A stretch of 64,000 nt of DNA, from the NCBI RefSeq assembly GCF_016808335.1, contig NC_053149.1, positions 18,324,733-18,388,732 of the forward strand, read 5' to 3'. Origin of the DNA: Panicum virgatum (taxonomy: Eukaryota > Streptophyta > Magnoliopsida > Poales > Poaceae). Made by a program: the position numbers and the translations under genes. A model generated the notes under the pieces. That model searched no databases. It worked only from the letters and a program-made list of their open reading frames with translations, and was not told the origin of the DNA. Of the stretch, positions 12,038 to 23,540 are shown one piece after another; within the stretch, counting starts at the first letter, position 1; each line of letters opens with the position of its first letter.

Positions 12038-12805
12038 CTAAGGATAACGCAAGAGGGAGTTGAAGAAGGACTCGCACAGGCTACGGATCCTGCAATCCTC
12101 GCTGCAGAAGTTTGACCACGGGTACCATCTGTAATGGTCGACGCGCTTGCCGCACCAGCCCTCCTCGACGCCCCATCCTTCCTGCCGGTACGGGGACGCA
12201 CAATGGTTAATGTCCGTGCGAGGCCCTGGCGGAGGCACACAAGCGACCGCGTGCTAGATAGGCCACACATACCTCCACATTGTGTTGAAGACGTGCTCGT
12301 GCGGAAGAGAAACCCCGCGGTCGTTCAAGACGGCAAGCGCCGGGTCCTCGTCCACCGCCTCTGCAAGGAGTTCCTTGGCCTGGAAGTTGTCCTTGGCGCC
12401 ACAATTTGCTCGCCACAGGAGCACAGCGAGCAGGTATGCCACCGGCTTGTGGCCCCGCCGGGTAGCCCGATCGAGATCGTTGAGCGGTGCATCAAGAGCC
12501 CCGCCGTGCTGTCAGAATACGACCCTCATCCCCATGATGAAGAGCGCCTCTAGGTTGCCCGCGCCATGGTTGTTCACAATCAGGCACTCACTGATCGCCG
12601 TGTCGTACGACTGCTGCAGCACCAGCCTCATGTTGATGCTGCGGCGCACCAGCGCCACGCCGCACACCTTGTCTCTCATGAGAGAGCAAGCCCCCCTGAG
12701 GCTACGGAGATTGCCCATGGGGTAGTCGGACGAGGCCGCGACGCGGGTGGCGACGTGGATGAGCATCTCCTCTGGAAGGTCGGCGAGGGATCTCGCAGGC
12801 GCCAT
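12038..12805 (-). pseudogene. F-box protein pseudogene with one premature stop
   Basis: Starts at ATG 12805 (MAPARSLADLPEEM) with an N-terminal F-box (about residues 6-50, LADLPEEMLIHVATRV through SLRGACSLMRDKVCG) followed by RRSINMRLVLQQ, typical of a large grass F-box family with a C-terminal Cys-rich end. The frame is open to TGA 12514-12512 after RVVF and then continues in the same frame (QHGGALDAPLNDLDRA through HVFNTMWR). A second exon 12038-12181 (AG at 12183-12182, TAG 12040-12038) encodes EGWCGKRVDHYRWYPWSNF and CSEDCRIRSLCESFF, the expected C-terminal motif. The exon-1 donor is uncertain: the good GTATGT at 12272 is out of phase with exon 2, while GTGTGG at 12268 is in phase. F-box proteins are substrate adaptors of SCF ubiquitin ligases; truncation before the Cys-rich end would remove the presumed target-binding part. 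Confidence 0.75.
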
Positions 12806-13617
12806 AGGCCGCCCGGCGACGAGGAGGGCGGAGGAACTTCTGGTCAGGGTGGTGGGCGACAATGGGGGCGGAAAGAGGGCGAGAGCACAGTGGCATAGGG
12901 ATGAGAGGACTTGGTGTTGTTCCCTTATGTAACAATCAAAAAGAATTCCGAATGGTGACCTTGGGAACTGCGTCGTCTAGCGCCGCCCCACTAAATGCAC
13001 TGTAAACGCACTCAGAACAGTCGTGTCATTTAAATTCGTCCGGTGATGATGTGCTTTGCAGGCAATGATTAGATACGTGAGTGTAGAAACCTTCGAAGTC
13101 ATTTGAATTCGCGCAGCGACAGTTGGGATTCCCAAGGACCGTGGAGGGGTGCGAGTGTGCGCGGTGACAGTTTATGTCCCGAAGCGTCCTTCAATTTTCC
13201 AGAGGGTCGTTGCTCGCGTCGCTCGGCATTGAGTAAAAGAGGAACACGTCCAATTTCAAGAACATGACAATCACGAGTGGAGCACGTGTGCGTCCACGAG
13301 CATCTGGCTATCCGGCCAACCGTGTTACACCGGAATATGTTGGCATGACCAAAACTGTCATCATCGACATGTAATGCTGGTGCAATGTACATGTACCCTT
13401 TGTTTTGGGCACGCACTTTCAGAGAAGAGGAATCCAGAGCTCCAGACTGACTTGCAGGCCTCTCTGCAGCCATTGCCTTTGCATCAATGCATTCTGTGCT
13501 CATAGTTTCCGAACATATTGACCGATCATCAAGAATGGTGAAGACCGGTCCAAATAGTGTGTGGAAAGAACAGTGCCATTAGGTAATCTGCCGAGTCCTT
13601 TAGAAAATGTCCCGTTA
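12806..13617. other. Upstream flank of the F-box pseudogene and spacer
   Basis: No gene recognised. A 134-residue minus-strand ORF (13099-13503) has no motif I know, and its surroundings contain the phrase AGTAAAAGAGGAACACGTCC of the neighbouring repeats, so I do not call it. Confidence 0.3.
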
Positions 13618-13985
13618 GTCCACAGGTCTGATCGGTGAGTGCAGTAAAAGAGGAAGACGTCCAAATTCAAGTCATTGAACTATGTACTCATTCTTTCAGA
13701 AGTTGGCGCTAAGCCTTCCTCATGGTGGGTCTTAGGGAGGTTAGAAAACATTTCATTGGATGTCACTGACGTTACAAGTTCTTGTGACCTTTAGAACATC
13801 GGTGTTGTTGCTTATTATATGAAGATCCTTAATGACTCTAGGCAATAACCCATCGTCCATCTCCCTACCAAGTTATTGATTGTACGGTGAACTTGTCCAT
13901 CGATCAATGGTCGAATTGGTGCATGAATCGACCACCAGTCATCTCGCTCAGTGCTTCTAACCGGTGGCCACCAGTCCAAAACACG
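13618..13985 (+). repeat. Dispersed direct repeat, copy B
   Basis: Second copy of the 10510-10925 repeat. It ends abruptly at about 13985 where the sequence related to the exonuclease gene begins (CGCCGCCCAGTTTGGGG). The junction lies inside the open reading frame that continues into the exonuclease. Confidence 0.8.
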
Positions 13986-14099
13986 CCGCCCAGTTTGGGG
14001 CGTGGTTGGCCGCAAGCTTCATCTCCGGAGAAGAATCGCCGGCGCGCCACGCCGGCCGGTCCCTCGCACACGAGGAATGAATGGGTTTTTTTCGAGGGT

Positions 14100-14705
14100 A
14101 TGTCCTTCCTTACGACGATAACATGTGACACAGCGGTGGCAGAGAGATTTTGTGAAGAAATCCGATGCTCCCCACCAAAACGCGGCATGATCGTTGGATT
14201 GGACACCGAGTGGAAAAGGCTCGACGACGACGCCTGCATGATGGCCCTCTTGCAGTTGTGTGTCAGAACTCGTGTCCTTGTGTTCCAGGTCCTCTATGCT
14301 GCCTGCTGCGACCTCCCCGAAGTCTTGAAGAGGTTCCTGACAAAGGAGGACCACATCTTCACCGGTGCACACATCGAGAACGACGTGAAGCGGCTGCGGG
14401 ACGACTTTGGCATCACAATATCCAATCCGATTGACCTCCAATTGGTAGTCCCCGAAGCCGCTTCTAGATTCAAGTACCTTTGCGGACCCCATCCCAAGTA
14501 CAGAGTTCGTCATTCGTCGCTCGAGAAGATCGCGACAGAGGTACTACGCCTACCTCATCTCAAAAAGCCAGGGGGCGTCGATTACAATAACTGGGACACA
14601 AAGTATTTGCACAGATTGCAGGTGGAGTACGCCGCCGTAGACGCGTACCTCTCCTACGAGATCGCGAAGCAATTGGAGATCATGGAAGACTTTAAATTTG
14701 TTTAG
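14100..14705 (+). CDS. 3'-5' exonuclease domain protein (DEDDy, Werner-exonuclease-like), intronless
   Basis: Start at ATG 14100 (MSFLTTITCD) gives 201 residues to TAG 14703-14705, the usual size of small plant WRN-exonuclease-like proteins. All three DnaQ-fold motifs are present: Exo I GLDTEWK (about residue 37), Exo II GAHIENDVKRL (about 95) and Exo III YAAVDAYLSYEI (about 180), so the acidic catalytic residues and the Tyr are kept. Predicted role: nuclear or cytosolic 3'-5' degradation of DNA or RNA ends; substrate unknown. The frame is open upstream to 13887; NEWVFFEG just before ATG 14100 also resembles family N-termini, so the ancestral start was probably further upstream, but codons 13887-13985 derive from the dispersed repeat. 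No introns or stops, so recent retroposition or capture is plausible. Expression cannot be judged. Confidence 0.78.
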   Translation: MSFLTTITCDTAVAERFCEEIRCSPPKRGMIVGLDTEWKRLDDDACMMALLQLCVRTRVLVFQVLYAACCDLPEVLKRFLTKEDHIFTGAHIENDVKRLRDDFGITISNPIDLQLVVPEAASRFKYLCGPHPKYRVRHSSLEKIATEVLRLPHLKKPGGVDYNNWDTKYLHRLQVEYAAVDAYLSYEIAKQLEIMEDFKFV

Positions 14706-16333
14706 GTAGTTTGAATTGTCCTGATCTCAAGTGTTAGTTGCTCTAACTCTAGGTGTTCTGTTTGGGATGCTCCTTGGGATGCTCTTAGAATGGACGAATG
14801 GTTGCTATGATTGTTGTCGCATTCATAGAATCCACGATGCCATGCAAGAATTTCATGGCAGCCTGGATTGGTGAGACCGTTGATAAAAGAGGATAGAGAC
14901 GTTCGTACACTTGGTCCTTCACCCAATGTTGGCCGGTTGCAGACAGCACTGGTGAGACCATTGCGGATAGACAGTGTGGTGTAGATTGTCCGGTGTATTG
15001 GTGGGGAAAGTTGTGGAAAATAACCAGACACGTCCCTGGCAGATCCACATGGAACAATAATGGGCAGCCATACCTTGAAATATTGTCCGGTAAATGTAAA
15101 GAAGTTGAGACAGTAAAAAATCTAGAAACCTTATCCGGTCAATGTCAGGACCTTGAGACAGTCAAAACCTAGAAAGATGTTCGGTGACTGTTAGTGCGTG
15201 GGAACCACAGTTCCAACTGAGTCTTGAAGTACGGGGAAAATGCTACGGTGATGCTATTAGTGCAGTAAGACATGATGTTACACTCGCGAAGAGTAGGAGG
15301 GGCACTTTTGAATCGGTAGCCTCACACTTTACTGAAAAATGGTCTGATGATCAAGAACGGTGAGTCGGTCGAATAGTGCATGGAAAGAATAGATCCATCA
15401 AGATATCTGCCGAGTCCATCTAAAACATCCCGTGAGTCACCTGGTCCGACCGGTGAGCGACACGTCCACATTAAAGTCCTTTGAGTTTGTACTAAAAATC
15501 CTTCACAAGTTCATAGATATAACAGATCCACCAACAAATCTGACGAGTGCAGCGACCGGTCTGAATGATGAGTGCACCAGAAGAGGAACTCGTGAAAATT
15601 GAAGTCCTCTGAGTTTGTACTGAAATTCCTTCACAAAAAAGTCCGGTGACTATCAAGACCTTGAAATATTGTCCGGCGAATGTCAAGACCTTGAGACAGT
15701 AAAAAGTCTAGAAACATTGTCCGGTCAATGTCGGGACCTTCAGACAGTCAAAACCGAGAAACATTGTTCGGTAACTGTCAGTGCGTGGGAACTACAGTTC
15801 TAACTGAGTCCCGAAGTACAACAAAAACGCTGCGGTGATGTTGTACGGTGCGCACACTGGTTGGACCTATAGTGCAGTAAGACATGATGTTGCCGCACAT
15901 TTCACTGCAACATATGGAACACAAAGAATTCACAAATGCAAACAGGCGCTTCATATCAAAGTAATACTGTTACAATTCTACCAAGGAAGGTGTCTCGAGA
16001 TACACTCATGCAAAACTAAGTCCAATCAATATGCTAACAAAAGGGGATAAGAACAATGAAACACAGTTCCACTGATGCCCATTGCTGTCACTCTTGATGA
16101 GACGACAAGGTAGTGCACAAAGAAAATAGATCCTGCCAATAGACAAAGTTTTGTACAAGAAGCAAAAAGGAACAATATTTTAGTCTTCGTAACGTGGAGT
16201 TTGCCAGGGAATGCAGATGAAAAATTATCACATTACAAATCTTAAAATCTAGCACATCTTCAGGGAGCTTTGTTTCCTACAAATAAAGATGAACATCAGT
16301 CATAAGTACACATGTCTCACACATGGGCAGTTG
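14706..16333. other. Repeat-rich spacer downstream of the exonuclease ORF
   Basis: Contains one direct-repeat pair: 15072-15252 and 15660-15840 (CCTTGAAATATTGTCCGG ... AGTGCGTGGGAAC ... GCTGCGGTGATG), about 85% alike, with further partial copies of GAGTTTGTACT...CCTTCACAA at 15485 and 15611. The vocabulary is the same CCGGTCAATGTC/CCGGTGA type as at 10-14 kb. From 15850 the sequence becomes unique 3' flank of the transposase pseudogene. No gene recognised. Confidence 0.6.
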
Positions 16334-18472
16334 TCAGCTTTGATGAACATTACTGAAAACTACCTCTGGTATCAAAAAACATGTTCGCCAATTGTGACCC
16401 GTGCCCTTACATAGGCTACATTTTGTGGAAGATTTTGTGATAGATTTAGTCTTATCTGAACTTGACTTCAACTTTTTCTTTGGGGCCCCTCTGCTAGGCA
16501 CAGTCATGGGATCCAGGACATCTCTGAACTCTTCACAATCAACCTCCGGCGCTTGTGGCAGCATAGGTCCATACATCTTACCTTCGTTCGCTCCTGCATT
16601 TGGCATGATCACAACAGCTTCTTGTTCAAGGACACATTTGGTACGCTCATATGCTTCGGGTGAACGAGATGGTACGAAGGCTGCAGCGAGACTGAGATTG
16701 CGTAGCTCACGGAACCTTAGTAGGGCAGGGGGAACAATCATACATAGTGCTCTTCCTTATCGGCGGAAATGCACGCTTCGCCCCGATAGTCCACCTTTCC
16801 AAAACACAGCAGTCTGGAAGCTTGCTCTCGTCCCAAAGGCCCAATACAAAGAAGGTGTGTGGGCAGGGGGTTCCAAGGGATTGCAACTTACGACAAGAAC
16901 AGAAAATTCTCTTCAGATTAGCCTCTTCAGTTAATTCACATTTCACATAATACATGATGTCTCTATCTCTCCTTCCAACAATATACTCAGTTGTATCATC
17001 GCCATCTAGAATCTCAATCAGTGAACACTTACTTGGCTGCTTCGACGCTGAACTGGACCTTCACCTTAAAAACATTTGGTGTGAACCTTTCCTTTGCGTT
17101 TATCTCAAGAACTGAAGCATTAGGTTCTTTGAATGGCTCAGATTGCAGTGCTTTAGCATCGTCGTCCGCCTCATTTCTGCGCACCTTTGTAAGACAGGTC
17201 TCATAGTGCTTTACCATTTCTAATAGGGTCATTTTACCATCTAGTTTCATACGAGGCCTAGAGTTTATGGTCTCACTCCGTTGGTTGCTCCTCAATCCTA
17301 AAAAGCAATTACCTGCATGATACGCAGCACACCAGGTTTCCCTCACCTCATACATGTGATAAAACCACGAGTCCTCTTTGACCTTATTGTTAGCCAGGAA
17401 CACCTGCCATTTCCTCTCAATCTCTTCTATGGAGCAAAGGTCATACAAAAAAAACTCTGAACGCATCCTTCAGTGTATCATTGTAAACATTGCACACTAG
17501 GTTCACCTCAATATGCCATCCGCATAGTCTATGCGGTGAATTCGGCCACACCACACTGATTGCTCTCTGCATAGCAAGGTCTCCATCAGTGATCACAGAA
17601 ACAGGATGCTTCTGAGCATTAGCTTCGGTAAATGTTTTCTGCAGCCACACATATGACTCAGTATTCTCATGAGAAATAATTCCAAATCCAAAAATAACTG
17701 TGCGGTAATGGTTATTCACCCCAACGAAAGGCACAAGGGGCAGGTTGTGCCGATTTGTTTTGTAGGTGCTATCAAATACAACGACATCACCAAATGCTGC
17801 ATAATCAAGCATGCATTGAGTATCACACCAGAACATTCCCTACACGTGTCCTTTCCCATCAGTCATGTACTTGAAAAAGAACTCAGAATCTCTATTTTGA
17901 CGTTCTTCAGGTGACTGATGACTGTTTGAGCATCACCACCAGCAATTATCTCCTACTTATAGAGATTGCAGAAATTATACAAGTCTCTTGATGTATAGCC
18001 AATCTTGTCATACCCACCATACTGCATTTCCATAATTTCAAAAATCTGGTGTTTGCGGATCCCAGCAACCCCCAGCTCGATAATTTCACCTTTCTGTGCA
18101 TCGCTGAATTTTCGATGTGAACGCAGCAGGCAACCAAGGTCAGCTGGAGCTAGCGGATGGTTGTGTTCATTGATGAAATTCTTCAGATACCACTGCCCCT
18201 GTGTTCCGGTCTAGTATAATTACCAATTTTGTAGGACATCCAACACGAGTTATATCTCGTGGCCTCCGCTTCTTAATCTCCTTCTTCACGTACTTCTCTT
18301 CATGGTAACCCTGATGACTGCAAACATACCTATGAAGGGTCAGCTCAGTGTGCTCACTGTTCCACTCAAAATAGCTTTTTCTCACACTAAATCCTTCTTT
18401 GTTTGCGAACATCTTCCTAACAATTTCATTGTACTCCAGCAAAGACTCAAGATCCGCCATTCTCTCCTGCAT
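16334..18472 (-). pseudogene. FAR1-type MULE transposase pseudogene
   Basis: Order of domains on the minus strand: FAR1 DNA-binding region (18472-18167, KEGFSVRKSYFEWN ... RYVCSHQGYHEEK ... TRVGCPTKLV), then WYLKNFINEHNHPL in another frame, MULE transposase core (17836-17441: VVVFDSTYKTNRHNLPL, VSVITDGDLAM, PHRLCGWHIEVN), alpha-helical region (17466-17029), SWIM zinc finger (about 16900: CSCRKLQSLGTPCPHTF) and C-terminal zinc knuckle (CSLCKGTGHNWRTC, about 16390). Two catalytic Asp (FDSTY, TDGD) are kept. The frame is broken several times: near 18190, TAG after NFCNLYK near 17955, a shift near 17900, TAG before GMFWC near 17837, and a shift in a T-run near 17450. It would have catalysed cut-and-paste transposition; it is now dead. 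It could also be a decayed domesticated FRS gene, but the C-terminal knuckle favours a transposon. Confidence 0.85.
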
Positions 18473-20260
18473 CCATCAACAATATTAAACAAAATAATGA
18501 TTGTAGTATTCTGATTAATTCCTGTTATGCTGCAGAAAAATTGAAATCAAAGATTGTAGTATAAAACCCAAAGATCAATGAGATGTATATAATTCACATA
18601 TAGTTAGCCCAATAAAAATTTCAGGGTGATTTAGATGAAGGGAAATAGGAAAAACTCAAAAAAGGCATAAGCAACTAGATGCAGCAGAGCCAAGGGAACT
18701 AGATGCAGCAGAGCCAAAGGCAACATATCAATAGCCACTTGTTTGAACTGTAATATCAACCAGAACTAGTAAAAAGTAAAACCAGTAAACTTTGAGATGT
18801 AGGTACAATGCAGACCAATTACATGAAGTGAACACTATTATTACAACCATGTTAGCACTGTGAAGTTATACAAGTTAGACTGTAGAGAGGATGATGACAG
18901 ACTAAATATATTGTAGACTACTGTATATAAAATATGCTAATGACATTTTGTTATTGTGATGCACAAATATGTAGGACACTAATCTGAAGAAGGGTTTCAA
19001 TTGTAATCAAGAAGCCAATCAGATTGAGGCATATACATTAATGGAACAAACAAATGAAGAGTTACAATTGTTACACATGCAGGAGGTATAATTACTGTCA
19101 CTTGAGAAAGCAAACTACAAACAAAAAAAATCGCTACAATTATTGAATACCATCTTGAGCAAGATATCATCTGATCATGAAACAAGGCACACAATAAGAG
19201 GAGGCGGCGTCCAAATACCTTTGGCTAGATGATCAAACACGGAGCAGCTAGCGGTTGACGAAGCAGGCGCAGGAGGCAATGTAGTAGGGAACACAACCGG
19301 TGGCGTCCAAACCCTACCCGCGCGGAGTAGGGCGACGACCTTTAGCGGCGGCGGTGAGGGAAGGGCGGTCGACGCAAAGAGCGAAGGCAGGACCGAGCGA
19401 AGGGTGCGGCGGCAGAGCAGAGCAGAGCGGCGGCGGTGGCGGCGATCCGGCAAGGGTGACCGGGTGAGGCAGGACAGTTGCGCAGGGGCGTGGATTTGGT
19501 GCGGGGAGGAGGGGGCGTAGGGTTTGGGGGCGGCGAATTACCATAGTACCTTTCCGCTCTTCAAATTAATTAAATTAATTATTTTGGGAAGGCACCAAAA
19601 GGCACCACCAACCATTGTAAAAGAGTTAATTATTATTATTATTATTATTATCCATCTTGATTTAGATCTAGCAAGTTTTTAACTGTAAAGCCGAACTAAA
19701 CTAAAAATCCAGCCAAATAAATTGCATGATCACGTTATTTGTTAGGTTTAAAGTATTGAAGGTATGTCCATATAATATTTTCTCGTTAAACATTTTTTTA
19801 TGGGCTTGGAGCATATTTTTAAGCTAGATTTTTTTAATTAAGTGGAACCTTTTGAGTTTAACAATATTCTAGATTCATGAGAAAAATTGTTCCGGACATA
19901 CATAAAATTATTCTAGATTTACACAAAAACTGTTCTAGATTCAAGAAGAATATGTTGCATCTTAAAAATATTTGAGGTCCAATAGAAAATTGTTCCAACA
20001 TAGTAAGAAATTTTTTTTCATGTTCACAAGAATTTTTTTCTACCTTCATGGGGGAAAATAAATATTTTTTAATTATCAACAACACAAAGGTTCATATAGG
20101 TTAAAAATGGATATAGTATTTAAGGGAAACGAAACATGACATTTTGACATCAGTGACATAATGACCGCTAATCATGCATGCGATGTATAATATTTCTATT
20201 TTTTCGGTATTGGCCTTTTTTTGCAATTCACAACATGAAACATACTTGTATTTGGATTCA
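18473..20260. other. 5' flank of the MULE transposase and AT-rich spacer
   Basis: 18473-19200 is AT-rich and probably intron or UTR of the transposase; 19200-19540 is GC-rich (Pro/Ala-rich shadow ORFs), as expected of a grass first exon or promoter. At 19592-19607 is GGCACCAAAAGGCACC, then (TTA)n at about 19625-19650, then AT-rich DNA with a reiterated TTCTAGATT(C/T)A word at 19865-19945. No intact gene. Confidence 0.4.
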
Positions 20261-20400
20261 CTGTGTTCACTTGGTTTGTCAGCCAACCAGCCAGCAGTAT
20301 TTTTCTCTCACATCAAACCAACCACCAGTCAGCCAGCAATTTTTTCTTTTATAATAAATCAGCACCAGTCACCAGCCAGCCATAGCTAGAGCGAACAGAG
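20261..20400. mobile_element. hAT-like MITE, CTCTGTTCGCT family, copy 1
   Basis: Ends CTGTGTTCACTTGG and the inverse of CTCTGTTCGCTCTAG, with the internal AGCCAGC / GTGAGAGAAAAA blocks of a MITE family widespread in panicoid grasses. A related copy lies in inverted orientation at 28874-29022. No clean target duplication. Confidence 0.65.
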
Positions 20401-21909
20401 TTTCGACAGGTTTAGAGGGAAGTACGTGGTGGGCCGGGGTCGTGATTTGTGAAGCTACTGGGCACGTGTGTCAAGGTGCAAACATTTATGGGCGGTGTTA
20501 AGGTGTGGGTGACAATCACTTTGCGGTAGTAGACAACGAGGTAGAGAGAGGCAGTGGTGAGCAAGATATTAGGAACGTGATGTTCATGGTACAAGGCTGA
20601 AGAGGATATTTATGTTTTGGACCTCCATCAATTATACCTGATCATGAGCCGCCGGATCTGATGAACCCAAACCGATTCGTCTCGAAAAACCCGACCAGAA
20701 AAGTGCACGGGACGAGCATGTGCCTGTCTTTTGACCCGGTCGAAAATTCGGGTAGAGCTCGAGCTGCAACTTTAGCCCGCAGGCTAACCCGATGACCCGA
20801 CATCAACCTGATTAAAAGACCCTCCCCTTTACTCTCCCCTTCGCGCTTCATAAGAAAAAAGGAGATGCATATCATTCATCCTAATCTTTGGCAATTTTGT
20901 AAAAAATTCCTCCAATTTCCTTCAAATCATAGCTAAACAAAGCCCACCCGGACCATACAGTAACCACATTTGTAAATTTTCCAAGCAGGACCTCAAACTA
21001 ATATTTATTTCCACACAAAGGAGCAATTCAATAATGCTGTCATATTTTCAAAAACCCCTACAAGGCAAACTTTCGTTTACCCCGTTCCATAGCCCCGAAC
21101 CCTAACCACCCCTCCCTCCTCCCCATCTACCTGCCGTCCTCTCCCTCCCTCGCTTGCTCCTCCCCACGCGCCTCCCCTCCCATTCTCCACTCCGCCTGCC
21201 TCCGTTGCCCCTCCCCGTCGCCGGTCCTCATGCTCTCTGACGCCGGCGTCGACTCCCACGGGATCTAGATCCGGCGAGGGGCATGGCTCAGATGGAGGGG
21301 GCGCTGCCCGGCCTGGGCACATGGCGGCCCCTCTTTTCTTCCTCTCCGCCTGCTTCTGCCGCCCCGCTCGCTCCCACGGGATCCAGATCTGGTGCGGGAG
21401 AGATTCAATGCGGGCGACCTCCGGTAGGGATGGATGGGCTGCTTGGGCAGTGGCGTGGCGAAGCTCCTCCGTGATGCTGCCCGCAAGCGGGCGGGCGGAG
21501 TGCTGAAGTTCGACCTCTGCACCGCCTACATCGGCCAATAGTCACCACCGCCTCGCTGGAGGAAGGATGCCGCCATCAGCACCGTGGAGTACGAAGGAGT
21601 AGAGCTTGGCCACAAGGCCACAGCACTGCCACCGCTGGTTGCTAGCGATGTGGGTGGCACGATGCAGACTGTGATGTGTGAGGCGGGGCGTTAGGCCTGG
21701 TTGCTGGCGGGACCAGGCCCACGAGCAAGCGTGCTGCAGACGAAGGCCAATCGCGGGGATACCATCGCGGCATGGAGGGTGAGCCGAGCTCAACTACTAG
21801 CAAGGCCAGGTACATGGCCAGGCAGCGCGCGAGAAAGTCTAGCCACGGGGAGTGGAGGCGGGGAGCGAGAGGGAGGTGACCCACCCCTTGTCTCCCATAG
21901 TGGAAGAGG
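20401..21909. other. Spacer with a GC-rich island
   Basis: 20401-21060 shows nothing recognisable. 21060-21540 is a GC-rich island resembling a 5'UTR or first exon; its longest ORF (153 residues, minus strand) is low-complexity and matches nothing I know. 21540-21909 is the outer flank of the Copia 3' LTR; AGAGG at 21905-21909 is the likely 5-bp target site. Confidence 0.35.
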
Positions 21910-22976
21910 TGTTACAAAAATAGGCAATTTCTGGTATATTTTAACTCCAAATATTATTATCAATTTCATGGCATAAATGAGTGATATTGTGTGAACAAAA
22001 TATGTGCTTGTGTTCATGTTATTCTCACTAATAAACATGAATAAATTAATAAACCAGAATAGGTTTAGTAAGTACCCCAAGGAGGGACGAGTGCCGGAGG
22101 CACTGGGTGTGTTGTTCCCATGACTGGACATTGTGTCGGTCAAGGTTGTTCGACGTAGCCGAACTTAGTCGATGTAGTGCAGATGGCCGTCGGAAAGTAG
22201 TCGAGATGATCTTGGTGTTCACTTGGGGAACACAGGTACGACCACCAGGAAGTCGAGGACGTAGACGTTCGTTCGGCTACCGGGGAGTAGACGAAGTAGT
22301 CGATCAGGGAGCGAGCAGTCGCGTCAAGACGCCGCGTCAAGATGCCGCGTCAAGATACTCCCCAAAAACCTGATTGCCCCGCTATCCCGAGCAGGATCTC
22401 AGCGTTGCAGGGGTTTCGGAGGCCTGCTCTCGCCAGTGCTGTGCTCGCAGCGCTAGCGATGGGGATTGCAGAAAGCAGCATAGGGAGAAGGGAGAGGTCT
22501 CCTAAGCAGGAGTAACTGAAGCAAGTTCTTGAGTAAGTGAGAATGTGAGGAGGAGGGGCTGGCTTATATAGGTGTGGAGGTGTCTCAGATTCAATGAACC
22601 TGGACGCTCTTATGGGCTTTGTTGAGCGGCAGTTACTGGTGCAATGAATCAGATGAATCTCCATTAATAGCCAAGGTTAATTCTGTGTCATCGTTCACAT
22701 GTAACTATCAACGTTTTATTGTCTCAGCATTCAACAGCAAACCATTCTCCTCGACCCGACTTGGCGAGGCGAGCGCGCACGCGCGTGTGGTTCACCAACC
22801 TCATCTTACAGGCTTCACAAGTGGTGTACACAGGGTCCACCCTTTAAGTCGGTTGAGATCCTCCTCAAATCTCGATACGGAATTAAACATTTGATTCCCT
22901 AGCATTTAATAGTGGATTTTGAATTCTTTTAATTGTAATTGATGAAAATAAATGGGCCAAGCCCATAATTCCAACA
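21910..22976 (-). repeat. Copia 3' LTR, complete
   Basis: Reads TGTTGGAATTATGGGC ... TTTTTGTAACA on the minus strand, i.e. the usual TG...CA ends with short inverted termini, 1067 bp. A polypurine-like tract adjoins it at 22977-22988. A TATA-like CTATATAAGCC (minus strand, about 22562-22572) marks the U3 promoter. Confidence 0.85.
22562..22572 (-). promoter_or_regulatory. TATA box of the Copia LTR
   Basis: CTATATAAGCC on the minus strand, roughly 400 bp into the LTR, in a GC-rich context (CAGCCCCTCC just downstream). Position and sequence fit an RNA polymerase II TATA box driving element transcription toward lower coordinates. Confidence 0.55.
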
Positions 22977-23540
22977 ATCCCCACCAAGAATTTCAAGCCA
23001 CACTGGAAATGCTCTCATTCCCTCATTGATATATCAGTATTTGACGGAGACTGTTAAGTTGAACTTCCATCTAGGACAAAGGCTATACTTATTCACAACT
23101 GTACAATGGACTATGCCTTGAATTGCCAGTCTTGTGCAAACAAGTTTGACCAGAGCCCTACACTGGTACTAGGCTGCATAAGCATCCCCGCAGTTTGGAG
23201 CTTATAAGTCATACTCCATGTCTTTCATGAGTTTCTAGAGATTACCCACTTCTCATAGACTATGACCAATAGTCAGACTCATATAGGTGTGTTCCATACA
23301 AACGTTCTGTAGGATAACATCTTTGTTTCAAAAATATAACTCATTTGTTTTAAAGAAACCACTTGATACACATTAAGGTATAGACCAACCTGCCATACAA
23401 ATAAGAAGAGAAATGCATCTTATACACGGAATGAGCCTTTTTACAAAGGTTCTCTTCCCTTAGTCAGACTTTAGTTTGTTTTACCATCCTACTTCATGGG
23501 ATCTCCGATCACATAGGATAGGTTACCACTGTAGAATGAC

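Noticed and set aside
13099..13503. 134-residue minus-strand ORF
   Set aside because: No recognisable motif, and it contains repeat words shared with 10.5 and 13.6 kb.
8345..19660. Treating the GGCACC motifs as TIRs of one 11-kb MULE
   Set aside because: The motifs are in the same orientation, and no 9-bp target duplication was found, so one large element is not supported.
21077..21538. 153-residue minus-strand ORF
   Set aside because: Low-complexity Gly/Arg/Ala composition in a GC-rich island, open in several frames; no domain.
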